Shown here: positions 42,627 to 51,651 of the stretch, in pieces | Layout of the letters: each line of letters begins with the position of its first letter | Numbering within the stretch: the first letter of the stretch is position 1 | From: Megasphaera micronuciformis F0359 | GTDB taxonomy: Bacteria > Bacillota > Negativicutes > Veillonellales > Megasphaeraceae | Reading direction: 5' to 3' | Assembly (NCBI RefSeq): GCF_000165735.1 | Contig: NZ_GL538208.1 | Location: 808,074-872,073, forward strand | DNA: 64,000 nt | Program-made: the position numbers and the translations under genes | The notes under the pieces: model-generated | Seen by the model: the letters and a program-made list of their open reading frames with translations, nothing else | What the model was told of the DNA's origin: nothing | The model's database searches: none

Positions 42627-44609
42627 TTAGTTTTCTTCTACAGCATCTCCGATAGTGCCGTTTTCAGTTTCCTGATGGTTTTCCAGATAGTCGTTAATTT
42701 CACGAGCCGTTTCATCTTCTTCGATGGCAACAACGCTCAAGGAAATTTTCTTCTTATCCGTATCGATACCGATAATCTTTACATCCAGCACATCGCCGAC
42801 TGCAATCAAATCTTTAACAACGGCTCCGCGTTTATCCGTCAGTTCCGAAACATGGAGAAGGCCTTGCAATTCCGGGTCAATGGCAAGAATAGCACCGAAG
42901 GGTAACAACTTCTTAACTTCCCCTTTAACCACATCGCCCACTTCGAATTTTTCAACAGCCACAATCCAGGGGTTCTTCTGCAAAGCTTTCATAGAAAGAG
43001 AAATACGGTTGCGTTCTTCGTCGAATTTCTGAACGAGAACTTCCACTTTTTCGCCTACTTCCAACACATCTTCTACGGCATTAATACGTTTCCACGAAAT
43101 ATCGGAAATGTGGAGTAACCCTTCTACACCGCCCAAGTCGATAAATGCACCGTAGGGCATAACTTTAACAACCGTACCTTCTACAACCGAACCTTCTTCA
43201 ATGGTTTTCAATACTTCAGCGCGTTTCTTTTCTCTCTCTACTTCAAGAACGGCCTTACGGGAAAGGACGAGACGATTTTTGTGTTCATCCATATCGATAA
43301 CCTTAACCGTAAAGGTTTCGCCTACGAGGTAGTCCAGGGACTTAACAAAACGAACATCACCTTGCGAAAGGGGAATAAAGCCGCGCAACGATTTGATAGC
43401 TACGACAAGACCGGCTTTGTTCGTTTCTTTACCTACGCATTCGACAAGTTCATCCGCTTCGAATGCGGCACGTACTTCTTTCCAATCTTCGACTTTCTTC
43501 ATGCGTACGAGAGATACGACAATCGATCCTTCTTCTTTGATGTTGTTAGCAATTTCTACAGTCAGTTCTTGCCCGACTTGAACGAAATCGCTCGCCTTTT
43601 CGGGAGCCGGAACAGCCATTTCCTTCTTAGGCAAAACGGCTTCGGCTTTCGTACCGATGGAAACATAGGCCGCATCATCATTCACAGAAATAACCGTACC
43701 GGTTACCACGTCGCCCTTCTTAGGATTTTCTTCGTAGTCGTACTGATCCAATAACTCTTCACTCATTACCTCTGTGCCTTCAGCTTGCAAATCTTCCATC
43801 ATCTTAACAACCTCCTGTATTATCCAATCCGGTGTTGAAGCACCGGCAGTAACGCCAATGTCGCTCATACCTCGAAAATCAGCCACATTCAATTCGGATG
43901 CCGTTTCGACATGATATGTAGGACACCCTTGTTCGGCACACACCTGTGCTAACCGGCCCGTATTGGCACTGTTTTTGCCGCCGATAACGATCATGGCATC
44001 CACTTTTTTCGCCAATTCGACAGCCGCCTCCTGCCGCTGCCGCGTAGCCGTGCAGATAGTCATGTACACATCCAAGTCATCCGTCTTCTCGGCCAATACA
44101 GACTCTATCTGTTTAAACCGCGACTGAGAAAACGTTGTCTGCACTACAACTCCCATATGCTCACAATAGGGAATTTCTTTCGCTTCTTCAACCTTATCTA
44201 TAATAATAGCACGATTGCACCCCCATTGTGAAATGCTAATTACTTCAGGATGGTCCTTTTCACCTACTATTATCAATGCTTTTTTATCATTTATGACTTT
44301 TCGGGCATCTTGTTGTGCCTTTTTTACATGGGGGCATGTTGCGTCCACTACATCGAGATGCTTGGCTTCCGCTTCTTCATAGACGTGAGGTCCGACACCG
44401 TGTGACCTGATGAGCACTTTCGAACCGTCTGCCACATCTTGTAAACTGTCCACCGGAGAAACACCTCTTGCGCTTAGAGAATTCACTAATTGCGGATTAT
44501 GTATTATTGGCCCCAGGGTATGTGTTCCTTTTTCAGCTGTCGATGCCAATTCTACGGCTCGTCTGACGCCGTAGCAAAAGCCGCAAGCTTCGGCTATATG
44601 CACTCTCAT
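42627..44609 (-). CDS. ispH: IspH-ribosomal protein S1 fusion
   Basis: 660 residues joining two functions. Residues 1 to about 280 are HMBPP reductase, the last step of the MEP isoprenoid pathway, with a [4Fe-4S] cluster on Cys in EACGFCYGVRRAVEL, DATCPHVKKAQQ and the NSANTGRL/CTATRQRQ region. Residues from about 300 carry four S1 RNA-binding repeats, of which GSVVEGTVVKVMPYGAFIDLGGVEGLLHISDIS and KGEVKKLLPFGAILAIDP are the most typical. The fusion is known in Clostridia and Negativicutes. Coupled to plsC by ATGA overlap; ends the scpA operon. Confidence 0.95.
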   Translation of the reverse strand: MRVHIAEACGFCYGVRRAVELASTAEKGTHTLGPIIHNPQLVNSLSARGVSPVDSLQDVADGSKVLIRSHGVGPHVYEEAEAKHLDVVDATCPHVKKAQQDARKVINDKKALIIVGEKDHPEVISISQWGCNRAIIIDKVEEAKEIPYCEHMGVVVQTTFSQSRFKQIESVLAEKTDDLDVYMTICTATRQRQEAAVELAKKVDAMIVIGGKNSANTGRLAQVCAEQGCPTYHVETASELNVADFRGMSDIGVTAGASTPDWIIQEVVKMMEDLQAEGTEVMSEELLDQYDYEENPKKGDVVTGTVISVNDDAAYVSIGTKAEAVLPKKEMAVPAPEKASDFVQVGQELTVEIANNIKEEGSIVVSLVRMKKVEDWKEVRAAFEADELVECVGKETNKAGLVVAIKSLRGFIPLSQGDVRFVKSLDYLVGETFTVKVIDMDEHKNRLVLSRKAVLEVEREKKRAEVLKTIEEGSVVEGTVVKVMPYGAFIDLGGVEGLLHISDISWKRINAVEDVLEVGEKVEVLVQKFDEERNRISLSMKALQKNPWIVAVEKFEVGDVVKGEVKKLLPFGAILAIDPELQGLLHVSELTDKRGAVVKDLIAVGDVLDVKIIGIDTDKKKISLSVVAIEEDETAREINDYLENHQETENGTIGDAVEEN

Positions 44610-45217
44610 CGGCTTTCGCCTCCGTATTCGTCCAAAAGAGCGGCTACGGAATTACGTACGGCTTCAGTCAATGCCGCTACGTCATCCTTATTCGATGCAT
44701 CTCCTTCAGGCATTATGAGTTCTCCGAATGCCACACACACGGGGCCGCTTTTTTTCGGCAAGGTACGAGAATTGGTAATGGCTGCCGGTAAGATAGGTGC
44801 CTTGGCTCGCAAAGCCATGGCCGCCATCCCTTCGTGAAAACGTCCGAGTTTTCCCGAGTTTTGAGTCGTTCCTTCAGGATAAATACCGAGCACATGTCCG
44901 TCCCGAAGCACACGCATGGCCTCGATAATAGCCTTTCGATCCAAATGACCGCGACGTACGGGAAATGTATGGACATATCTCAGAAATCGCCCCATAAGGG
45001 GGTTTTTAAACAATTCTTCCTTGGCCATAAAATGAATAAGTCTTGTACTCATGGCGGTCCCCAGTAAAGGCGGATCAAAATAACTCGCATGGTTGGCCGC
45101 TACAATAAAAGCCCCTTTTTCAGGTATACGTTCACGGCCGTATACCTTCATACGAAACAAACCGTATGTAATAATATTAAAAATATGGCGTATTACGGAA
45201 TACCAGAAAGCTTTCAT
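44606..45217 (-). CDS. plsC: 1-acyl-sn-glycerol-3-phosphate acyltransferase
   Basis: Second acylation of phosphatidic acid synthesis. 203 residues: N-terminal membrane-associated helix, the catalytic NHASYFDPPLLG (HxxxxD) and YPEGTTQNSG substrate motif, and a KAPILPAAI strand. Overlaps cmk and ispH-rpsA by four bases each. Confidence 0.93.
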   Translation of the reverse strand: MKAFWYSVIRHIFNIITYGLFRMKVYGRERIPEKGAFIVAANHASYFDPPLLGTAMSTRLIHFMAKEELFKNPLMGRFLRYVHTFPVRRGHLDRKAIIEAMRVLRDGHVLGIYPEGTTQNSGKLGRFHEGMAAMALRAKAPILPAAITNSRTLPKKSGPVCVAFGELIMPEGDASNKDDVAALTEAVRNSVAALLDEYGGESR

Positions 45218-45882
45218 ATTTCCCTTTCCTTTATAAGTTTATATAAAAGATCGGCCGTTTCTTCGGCCGTCAACCGGCTGTTGTCCACATGTACCGCATC
45301 ATCGGCTTCGCGCAGGGGTGAAACACGGCGTTCACTATCGGCCTTGTCACGTGCCGTAATATCGGCCTTGACCTTTTCAAGCGATACATTTTCACCTTTT
45401 TCCGCCAACTGAGCACAACGTCTTGCCGCACGAGCTTCAACGGAAGCCGTTAAAAAAACCTTAAGCTCCGCCTTCGGCAAAACGACGGTTCCGATATCCC
45501 GTCCGTCTAAAATGACACCGCCGCGGGCGGCAATCTGCCGCTGTAAATCCACCAGCTTTTCCCTTACAGCCGGCAAGGCCGCTACCGCCGATACATGTCC
45601 GGTCACTTCGGCACTGCGAATAGGCGCCGTTACATCCGTACCGTTTACAAATACCCGATCCGTTTCGCCCGGCTCCATATATATATCTGCTGTATTGATA
45701 AGGCTCTTTAAAGCTTTTTCATCCGCCAAATCGACGTTGGCCTGTAAAACGGCCCATGTCAAAGCTCTGTACATAGCACCCGTATCCAAATATAAGTATC
45801 CCGCCCGCTTGGCTACTGCTTTGGCAACACTGCTCTTACCCGCCCCTGCCGGACCGTCTATGGCGACACTGATTTTTTTCAT
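45214..45882 (-). CDS. cmk: Cytidylate kinase
   Basis: Phosphorylates CMP/dCMP. 222 residues: P-loop DGPAGAGKSSVAKAVA, YLDTGAMYRALTW, the NMP-binding insert (GTDVTAPIRSAEVTGHVSAVAA) and GRDIGTVVLPKAELKVFLTAS. The cmk-plsC-ispH/rpsA order is typical of this lineage. Confidence 0.96.
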   Translation of the reverse strand: MKKISVAIDGPAGAGKSSVAKAVAKRAGYLYLDTGAMYRALTWAVLQANVDLADEKALKSLINTADIYMEPGETDRVFVNGTDVTAPIRSAEVTGHVSAVAALPAVREKLVDLQRQIAARGGVILDGRDIGTVVLPKAELKVFLTASVEARAARRCAQLAEKGENVSLEKVKADITARDKADSERRVSPLREADDAVHVDNSRLTAEETADLLYKLIKEREI

Positions 45883-45885
45883 TTC

Positions 45886-47124
45886 CTATTCACTCCCTCC
45901 GGCCGCTTCTACGCCGGCTGCATAACCGGTAGAAAAAGCGGCCTGCAGATTATATCCGCCCGTATAAGCATCGATATCCGTAACTTCTCCGGCAAAATAT
46001 ATATTGGGAACCATCTTGGATTCCATCGTCTTAGGATTGATTTCCCTGACCGACACACCGCCGGCCGTCACGATAGCTTCCGCCAAGGGTCGTACCCCCG
46101 TAACGGTAAGTTGCAAATTTTGCAAAGCCTGAACAATCCGTAAGCGAGCCGCTGCCGACAGGGTGTGAACCGGTGCATCCGCCGCCACTTCCGCCTGGCG
46201 CAAAACAGCGGGAATCAGCCGTTTCGGCAATAAATCCTTCATGGCGTTTTCCGCCTGTTTACGGTCGTACAACTCAAAATCTCTCTCCAACCGCTTATAC
46301 AACTTTTCTTCCGATAAAGCCGGCTTTAAATTAATAACGACTTCCATTGGATAAACGGCTTTTTTACTGTGAACAGCCGCCGTACTGAGCATTAAAACGG
46401 CGGGGCCGGATATACCGAAGTGCGTAAAAAGCATTTCTCCGAAACGGGATGCGATTTTCTTCTTCCCCTTCCACAGGGTAACATCTACATTTTTCAATGC
46501 CAGACCTGTCAGTTCATGTACCCATGTATCGGGCGAAACGAAGGGTATAAGCGAAGGTCTAGGTTCATGAATCGTGTGTCCCAGACCGGCCGCAAAAGTA
46601 TAACCGTCCCCGGTAGACCCCGTAACGGGATAAGACATACCGCCCGTAGCAATAATGAGTTTATCAAAAAAATACCGGCCTTTAGCGGTAGTGATACGGG
46701 GGCGACCGTCATGAACGGCTACGGCCGTAACACCTTCTTCTAAATGTAAGTGTACACCGAAGTCCTTCAATTTAAAATACAGGAGTTTGCGTACTTCTAC
46801 GGCACTGTCCGATTGAGGAAATACGCGACCGCCCCGTTCCACCTTGGTTTCCAGGCCCCACGAATGCAGGCATTCCAGTAAATCTTCATTTGTAAAACGT
46901 TGGTAAACGCTGTACAAAAACTTACCGTTTCCCGGCGTAGAACCTATGAAGTCGGTAATAGGAGCCGCATTCGTCAAGTTACAGCGGCCCTTGCCCGTAA
47001 TCCCCATTTTCTTTCCCACAATATTGTTTTTTTCAAACAATGATACATCGGCACCCGCTTCGGCAGCTGCCAGAGCAGCCATAATCCCGGCTGCGCCGGC
47101 ACCGATAATTCCTACGGAATTCAT
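45886..47124 (-). CDS. BaiN/RdsA-family flavoprotein
   Basis: 412-residue NAD(P)/FAD-dependent oxidoreductase of the HI0933 family (BaiN in bile-acid-reducing Clostridia). GIIGAGAAGIMAALAAAEAG dinucleotide-binding motif at the N-terminus, GKKMGITGKGRCNLTN, a mid-domain LIIATGGMSYPVTGSTGDGY and the C-terminal NIYFAGEVTDIDAYTGGYNLQAAFSTG. The physiological substrate is not known. Three bases after cmk upstream gene order. Confidence 0.9.
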   Translation of the reverse strand: MNSVGIIGAGAAGIMAALAAAEAGADVSLFEKNNIVGKKMGITGKGRCNLTNAAPITDFIGSTPGNGKFLYSVYQRFTNEDLLECLHSWGLETKVERGGRVFPQSDSAVEVRKLLYFKLKDFGVHLHLEEGVTAVAVHDGRPRITTAKGRYFFDKLIIATGGMSYPVTGSTGDGYTFAAGLGHTIHEPRPSLIPFVSPDTWVHELTGLALKNVDVTLWKGKKKIASRFGEMLFTHFGISGPAVLMLSTAAVHSKKAVYPMEVVINLKPALSEEKLYKRLERDFELYDRKQAENAMKDLLPKRLIPAVLRQAEVAADAPVHTLSAAARLRIVQALQNLQLTVTGVRPLAEAIVTAGGVSVREINPKTMESKMVPNIYFAGEVTDIDAYTGGYNLQAAFSTGYAAGVEAAGGSE

Positions 47125-47135
47125 AAATAATCCCC

Positions 47136-47855
47136 TTATTTATACTTATATAATCCGGCCACTTCTTCACGGGTCAGACGGCGGTAAGCACCGCGTTTGA
47201 CCCCGCTGAGCGTAAGGAAAGCATATTGTGTGCGCCGCAAATTATGTACCTGGAAACCGAAGTATTCGAACATACGTCGAACCTGTCGATTCCGCCCTTC
47301 ATGAATGGTAATTTCAACTTCCGTTATATTCGTCGCCCCGTCATACCCTACATAGACAACAACTGCCGGAGCCGTCATTCCGTCTTTCAAGGGTACTCCT
47401 TGTGCAAGCTTTTCCAATACGGCATCCGTAATCCGTCCTTTAATGCGTACATTGTATGTCTTGTCTACCAACTTACTGGGGTGCATCAGAATATTGGCCA
47501 AGGCGCCGTCATTGGTCATTATCAGTAACCCTTCCGTGTTCTGATCGAGTCTACCTACAGGGTAAATACGGTCTTTTACGTTCTTAAAATAGTCCATAAC
47601 CGTATTTCTTTCTCTATCGTCTTTAACCGTTGTCAGAACCCCTTTGGGCTTATTAAAAAGATAATATTGCTTAGCCGGTTTTTCCAGTCGTTTCCCGTCT
47701 ACGACAATAATATCCTTTTGCAAGTCCACCTTGACGCCCGGCGTTTTTACAATCACACCGTTTACGCGTACACGACCGGCTGCTATCATTTCTTCCGACG
47801 CTCTTCGCGAAGCGACCCCGCAATTACTCATTATCTTTTGTAAGCGTTCTGTCAT
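47136..47855 (-). CDS. rluB: Pseudouridine synthase RluB family
   Basis: 239 residues: N-terminal S4 RNA-binding domain (RLQKIMSNCGVASRRASEEMI) and RsuA/RluB catalytic core with YPVGRLDQNTEGLLIMTNDGAL (catalytic Asp) and EGRNRQVRRMFE. Modifies 23S rRNA in the RluB subgroup. The gene starts inside the end of scpB (about 32-base overlap), at the second ATG of an ATGATG pair by ribosome-site distance. Confidence 0.92.
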   Translation of the reverse strand: MTERLQKIMSNCGVASRRASEEMIAAGRVRVNGVIVKTPGVKVDLQKDIIVVDGKRLEKPAKQYYLFNKPKGVLTTVKDDRERNTVMDYFKNVKDRIYPVGRLDQNTEGLLIMTNDGALANILMHPSKLVDKTYNVRIKGRITDAVLEKLAQGVPLKDGMTAPAVVVYVGYDGATNITEVEITIHEGRNRQVRRMFEYFGFQVHNLRRTQYAFLTLSGVKRGAYRRLTREEVAGLYKYK

Positions 47856-48432
47856 CATGTTCCTCCTCATCCGGCGGCAAGGCCTCGGACTCCGTAATCT
47901 CCCCTTCAGGTTCTACCTCTTTCGGCATGCGTTCCGCCAAATCATCGACAGAGTCGATACCCAAACATTCCAGAAAATAAGGAGACGTGCCGTATAAAAT
48001 CGGCCGACCGGGACTATCTTTTCTCCCTAAGTCGACAATCAGATTCTGTTGTAACAAGGCGGAAATCAATCGTTCCGATGAAACCCCTCGTATCTTCTCT
48101 ACATCCGCCCGAGTCACCGGCTGTTTAAAGGCGATAATAGCCAATACTTCCATAGCCATGGCCGACAGAGTATCAATTTTTTCCCTTTCCCAGTGCAGAA
48201 CCTCATACAAGTCCTTGCGCGTCGCCAACTGATAACCGCCACCGACACGTAAGAGAACCAGGGCACCTGCGGTGGCCGCCAGTCTCTCTTCAAGAACTTC
48301 CGCTGCCGTCTCGATCCGGTCATTGGACCACCCCGTGTGCTTATTTAAAGCCGCAACACTCATAGGCCCACCGCTTAAAAAAAGGAGCCCCTCCAACAAA
48401 ACGTCATCATTAACGGATGTACTGTAAGGCAA
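47824..48432 (-). CDS. scpB: Segregation and condensation protein B
   Basis: Kleisin-associated winged-helix protein of the SMC-ScpAB condensin. 202 residues: LLFLSGGPMSVAAL, two winged-helix domains, AIIAFKQPVTRADVEKIRGVSSERLISALL and PGRPILYGTSPYFLECLGI, with an acidic tail (DEEEHDDRTL). TTG 48432 with AAGGA upstream is the likely start; it lies 23 bases inside scpA. Confidence 0.93.
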   Translation of the reverse strand: MPYSTSVNDDVLLEGLLFLSGGPMSVAALNKHTGWSNDRIETAAEVLEERLAATAGALVLLRVGGGYQLATRKDLYEVLHWEREKIDTLSAMAMEVLAIIAFKQPVTRADVEKIRGVSSERLISALLQQNLIVDLGRKDSPGRPILYGTSPYFLECLGIDSVDDLAERMPKEVEPEGEITESEALPPDEEEHDDRTLTKDNE

Positions 48433-49135
48433 GTGCGTTTCCTTCCTCTCCTGCCGAGACGGTACGACACCGACCGGTCTTTAACAATTCAAGTACGGCC
48501 AAAAACGTGATGACCAATTCCAACCGACTTTCACACCGGCTGAACACGGCAGTCACGGCCGCAGGGCCGCCTACTTCTTGCAAATAATCGACAACACGAT
48601 TCATACATTCATCGACACTGTATATTTCTCTTTCAATTCGCACCGGCTTTGCTGCCGCTTCCTTATCCGCTACGGCCTTGCAAATCGTTTGAAAAGCACG
48701 AAAAAGAGCTTCTTTTTCAAGGGTTCCCGAAAATTTCGGTTCGTATGCAAAGGGCGTCCTTTTTCGACTGAGCATAAGGCTTCTTTCTTCCCACAACTTG
48801 GCCATAACGGAGGAAGCTTCCTTCATGTGCTTATACTCAAGAAGTTGTCGTACCAATACTTCTTCCGGATCGTCCTCTTCTTCCTCTGCTTCCGTCGCAT
48901 TGACCTTCGGTAAAAGGCGTCGCGATTTGATTTGCAACAACGCGGCGGCCATGAGAAAAAATTTGCTGCCGTAGTTAACATCAAAGAAATCAATTTGTGC
49001 TACATATTCATTAAACTGGTCGGCTATTTCCGCAACGGGAATATGATAAATATCGACTTTATTCTTTTCAATCAGATACAATAACAAATCTAAAGGACCT
49101 TCAAAGTCCGATACCTTATAGCGATATTCTTCCAC
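48410..49135 (-). CDS. scpA: Segregation and condensation protein A
   Basis: Kleisin subunit linking SMC heads. 241 residues: FEGPLDLLLYLIEKNKVDIYHIPVAEIADQF at the N-terminus, a middle linker, and the C-terminal winged helix (ITFLAVLELLKTGRC). GTG 49135 with AAGGAAG upstream. First gene of the operon running to ispH-rpsA; tandem terminators for the tRNAs lie just upstream. Confidence 0.94.
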   Translation of the reverse strand: MEEYRYKVSDFEGPLDLLLYLIEKNKVDIYHIPVAEIADQFNEYVAQIDFFDVNYGSKFFLMAAALLQIKSRRLLPKVNATEAEEEEDDPEEVLVRQLLEYKHMKEASSVMAKLWEERSLMLSRKRTPFAYEPKFSGTLEKEALFRAFQTICKAVADKEAAAKPVRIEREIYSVDECMNRVVDYLQEVGGPAAVTAVFSRCESRLELVITFLAVLELLKTGRCRTVSAGEEGNALALQYIR

Positions 49136-49169
49136 AACAGTCTTCCTTGCTCATATGCTCAAACAACTT

Positions 49170-49211
49170 AAAAAGAGTGCAACAGAATGGAAATCTCATC
49201 CTGTTACACTC
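49170..49211 (-). terminator. Second tandem terminator downstream of the tRNA cluster
   Basis: Minus strand GAGTGTAACAG and CTGTTGCACTC form a stem (two G-T-type pairs) followed by T5, 11 bases after the first terminator and 35 bases before scpA. Confidence 0.75.
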
Positions 49212-49221
49212 CTTCCGATGC

Positions 49222-49263
49222 AAAAAGATAGCCGGTCCGGAAATATCCGGACCGGCTGTCTTT
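49222..49263 (-). terminator. Terminator of the tRNA cluster
   Basis: Minus strand AAGACAGCCGGTCCGG and CCGGACCGGCTATCTT stem with T-run; it begins 12 bases after tRNA-Leu. Confidence 0.9.
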
Positions 49264-49274
49264 CGCTTCCTTAT

Positions 49275-49364
49275 TGGTGCCGGGGACCGGAATCGAACCG
49301 GTACGGATATTGCTATCCGACGGATTTTAAGTCCGTTGCGTCTGCCAGTTCCGCCACCTCGGCA
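49275..49364 (-). tRNA. tRNA-Leu (anticodon TAA)
   Basis: 90-nt class II tRNA with long variable arm, anticodon loop CTTAAAA (TAA), T-loop TTCGATT and encoded CCA. Last of the five-tRNA transcript. Confidence 0.95.
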
Positions 49365-49384
49365 TGACAAACTTTAGAAGCTTA

Positions 49385-49458
49385 TGGAGGCGGCACCCAG
49401 AATCGAACTGGGGATGAAGGTTTTGCAGACCTCTGCCTTACCGCTTGGCTATGCCGCC
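49385..49458 (-). tRNA. tRNA-Cys (anticodon GCA)
   Basis: GGCGGCA acceptor, anticodon loop CTGCAAA (GCA), T-loop TTCGATT and encoded CCA (74 nt). Confidence 0.95.
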
Positions 49459-49463
49459 GTATA

Positions 49464-49538
49464 TGGAGCGGAAAACGAGGCTCGAACTCGCGACCCCCAC
49501 CTTGGCAAGGTGGTGCTCTACCACTGAGCTACTTCCGC
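49464..49538 (-). tRNA. tRNA-Gly (anticodon GCC)
   Basis: GCGGAAG acceptor, anticodon loop TTGCCAA (GCC), T-loop TTCGAGC and encoded CCA (75 nt). Confidence 0.95.
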
Positions 49539-49543
49539 ATATG

Positions 49544-49620
49544 TGGTGCTCAGGGACGGAATTGAACCGCCGACACGGGGATTTTCAGTCCCCTGCTCTA
49601 CCGACTGAGCTACCTGAGCA
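49544..49620 (-). tRNA. tRNA-Phe (anticodon GAA)
   Basis: TGCTCAG acceptor, anticodon loop CTGAAAA (GAA), T-loop TTCAATT and encoded CCA (77 nt). Confidence 0.95.
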
Positions 49621-49624
49621 AAAA

Positions 49625-49700
49625 TGGCGACCTCGATCGGATTTGAACCGACGATCTTCGCCGTGACAGGGCGACATGTTAACCGCTACACCACGAGGCC
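49625..49700 (-). tRNA. tRNA-Asp (anticodon GTC)
   Basis: GGCCTCG acceptor, anticodon loop CTGTCAC (GTC), T-loop TTCAAAT and encoded CCA (76 nt). First of the cluster on the minus strand. Confidence 0.95.
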
Positions 49701-49740
49701 GTATATCGTTCGGAATCGGTAAACAGTCCGAACAAAAAGA

Positions 49741-49769
49741 ATTATAGCATGAAGGCTTTTATTTGGCAA
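49741..49769 (-). promoter_or_regulatory. Promoter of the five-tRNA cluster
   Basis: Minus strand TTGCCA (49764-49769), 17-base spacer, TATAAT (49741-49746). The remainder up to metF (49770-49992) is A/T-rich; it holds a TATAAT at 49906-49911 without a clear -35 and two CTGTTATA direct repeats, and no riboswitch I can recognise. Confidence 0.85.
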
Positions 49770-49992
49770 TAGTTTTTGCCCATGAATCTTTCAACAAGTT
49801 TATCTCCCCTATTGTCTTTATTATATACTATAAATCATTGTTTTATAAATTAACTTGTCCCCTAAAATACCTTTATATTATCTGTTATACCTTTTCGATA
49901 CCTGTTATAATAAACACATGTATTTTCTGAATGAATGGGCTGTAATCTTTCACCACGCCCAATCCGAATAAATCGACAAAGGGGCTTTTCTT

Positions 49993-50871
49993 ATGAAAAT
50001 TATCGATATCTTAAAAAATAAACGAGTAACATTGTCTTTTGAAGTATTTCCTCCCAAAACAGCCGATGCCGTCCCGACAGCCTTGGCAGCTGCCGAAGCT
50101 ATTGCCGCATTGCATCCTGATTTTATGTCCGTTACCTACGGGGCCGGCGGCGGTACGTCGGATTTTACGGTACACATCGCTTCAGCCGTCAAAAAGACTT
50201 ACGGTGTGGAAGTAATGCCGCATCTCACCTGCCTGTCCAGTACGAAGGAAAAGGTAACCGAAACCTTGCAAGACTATAAAGAAGCGGGCTTTGAAACAAT
50301 TATGGCTTTGCGCGGTGACGTTCCCGCCGACGGTACTAGAAAAAACGACTTTGAACATGCTACGGATTTAATGAAGCAGATCAAAAGCTTCGACTCCTCT
50401 ATGGCTCTGGGCGGTGCCTGCTATCCTGAAGGCCATCCCGAATCGCCTTCCTTGGCAGCCGATATTGAAAATATAAGACGCAAAGTAGATGCGGGAGCGC
50501 AGTTCTTGTCTACACAAATGTTTTTTGACAATTCCCTTTTCTACTCCTACCTCAACAGACTCCATGCCGCCGGCATAGACGTACCCGTTTTGGCAGGTAT
50601 TATGCCTATTACAAACAAACGCATTCTGACCCGATCTCTTGCTATGTCCGGTACCGCTGTCCCTGCTCGTTACATTGCCATGGTCGATGCCTACGGAGAT
50701 TCTCCCGAAGCTATGAAACAGGCCGGCATTGCCTATGCTACGGAACAAATTCTGGACCTGTATGCTAACGGCGTCAGAAACGTTCATGTTTTTGCCATGA
50801 ACAAACCGGACGTGGCCAAGGCTATTTCTGAAAATATTCGCCCTGTTCTCGATTACTTGAATTCTAAATAA
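49993..50871 (+). CDS. metF: Methylenetetrahydrofolate reductase
   Basis: FAD enzyme reducing 5,10-methylene-THF to 5-methyl-THF, the methyl donor for MetH. 292 residues, TIM barrel: LSFEVFPPKTADAVP, DFMSVTYGAGGGTS, MPHLTCLSSTKEKV, MALRGDVPADG and QMFFDNSLFYSYLNRL. Starts 121 bases from no other gene; AAAGGGG precedes the ATG. Forms a cluster with the MetH reactivation protein and metH. Confidence 0.95.
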   Translation: MKIIDILKNKRVTLSFEVFPPKTADAVPTALAAAEAIAALHPDFMSVTYGAGGGTSDFTVHIASAVKKTYGVEVMPHLTCLSSTKEKVTETLQDYKEAGFETIMALRGDVPADGTRKNDFEHATDLMKQIKSFDSSMALGGACYPEGHPESPSLAADIENIRRKVDAGAQFLSTQMFFDNSLFYSYLNRLHAAGIDVPVLAGIMPITNKRILTRSLAMSGTAVPARYIAMVDAYGDSPEAMKQAGIAYATEQILDLYANGVRNVHVFAMNKPDVAKAISENIRPVLDYLNSK

Positions 50872-50885
50872 GGATTGAAGAATTT

Positions 50886-51620
50886 ATGGTTACATTACGA
50901 CGAAAAGAAATTTATCGCTACCTCGGCTTTCGTAATACACAACCTCCTGAAGATATGGTGCAACGGGTGGAAACCTGTGTGGAGGAAATGGAACGAGCCG
51001 CGGTTTTTCGCACTACACACAAACGCTTTCCCGTCACGATAACAGCACCGAATACGGTGGAAACGGCCGGTCTTACCATTTACTCCAAACATTTGTATAA
51101 GAACCTTAGCGGCTGCGACTATGTATACCTTTTTGCCGCTACAGTCGGTATCGGAATCGACCGCCTCATTAAGCGGGGCGAAGTGGGCGGCATGATTGAT
51201 GCCCTCATCTACCAGGCTGCCGGTGCGGAAATGATAGAAGCTTACGTAGACGAGCTGAATACAAAGCTGAAAATTCAGGCTGCGGCGGAAGGGTACAAAC
51301 TTCGTCCTCGCTTCTCACCGGGCTACGGAGACCTGCCCATAGACTTGCAGCGCGACTTTTCACGCATTCTGCAACTTCCCAAGACCTGCGGCATAACCTT
51401 GACGAACACTCTTCTCATGGTGCCGTCCAAATCGGTTACAGCCTTTATAGGCTGTACGAAAGAAACACCCGTAAAGGACGAATCCGTATACTTAGCCGAC
51501 GTAGTGAATCCTTGGGAAGCTACGAGACCCGGAGCCGGCGTATCAACACAAGAAACTGAAAATACGAATGTCGAAAAATGCCGCTTTTGCACAAAAGGTG
51601 ACTGTGAATTCCGACTTTAA
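50886..51620 (+). CDS. Methionine synthase reactivation-domain protein
   Basis: 244 residues equal to the C-terminal SAM-binding activation domain of MetH as a free protein. The signature RPRFSPGYGDLPIDLQ lies near residue 140, followed by LTNTLLMVPSKSVTAFIG. It should dock on MetH to re-methylate oxidised cob(II)alamin with SAM and an electron donor. The C-terminal tail has CRFCTKGDCEFR, a possible metal site not seen in the E. coli domain. Lies 14 bases after metF and 31 before metH. Confidence 0.92.
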   Translation: MVTLRRKEIYRYLGFRNTQPPEDMVQRVETCVEEMERAAVFRTTHKRFPVTITAPNTVETAGLTIYSKHLYKNLSGCDYVYLFAATVGIGIDRLIKRGEVGGMIDALIYQAAGAEMIEAYVDELNTKLKIQAAAEGYKLRPRFSPGYGDLPIDLQRDFSRILQLPKTCGITLTNTLLMVPSKSVTAFIGCTKETPVKDESVYLADVVNPWEATRPGAGVSTQETENTNVEKCRFCTKGDCEFRL

Positions 51621-51651
51621 CATGAAATTAACCTGTTTAGGAGAATTATAA

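Noticed and set aside
49116-49666. Several ORFs of 60-84 codons on both strands across the tRNA cluster
   Set aside because: They read through five clear tRNA genes and terminators; their Arg/Pro-rich products are translation artefacts of structured RNA genes.
49770-49992. Riboswitch (SAM or cobalamin) upstream of metF
   Set aside because: I see no conserved B12-box or S-box element and the leader after the plausible -10 box is only about 80 bases.
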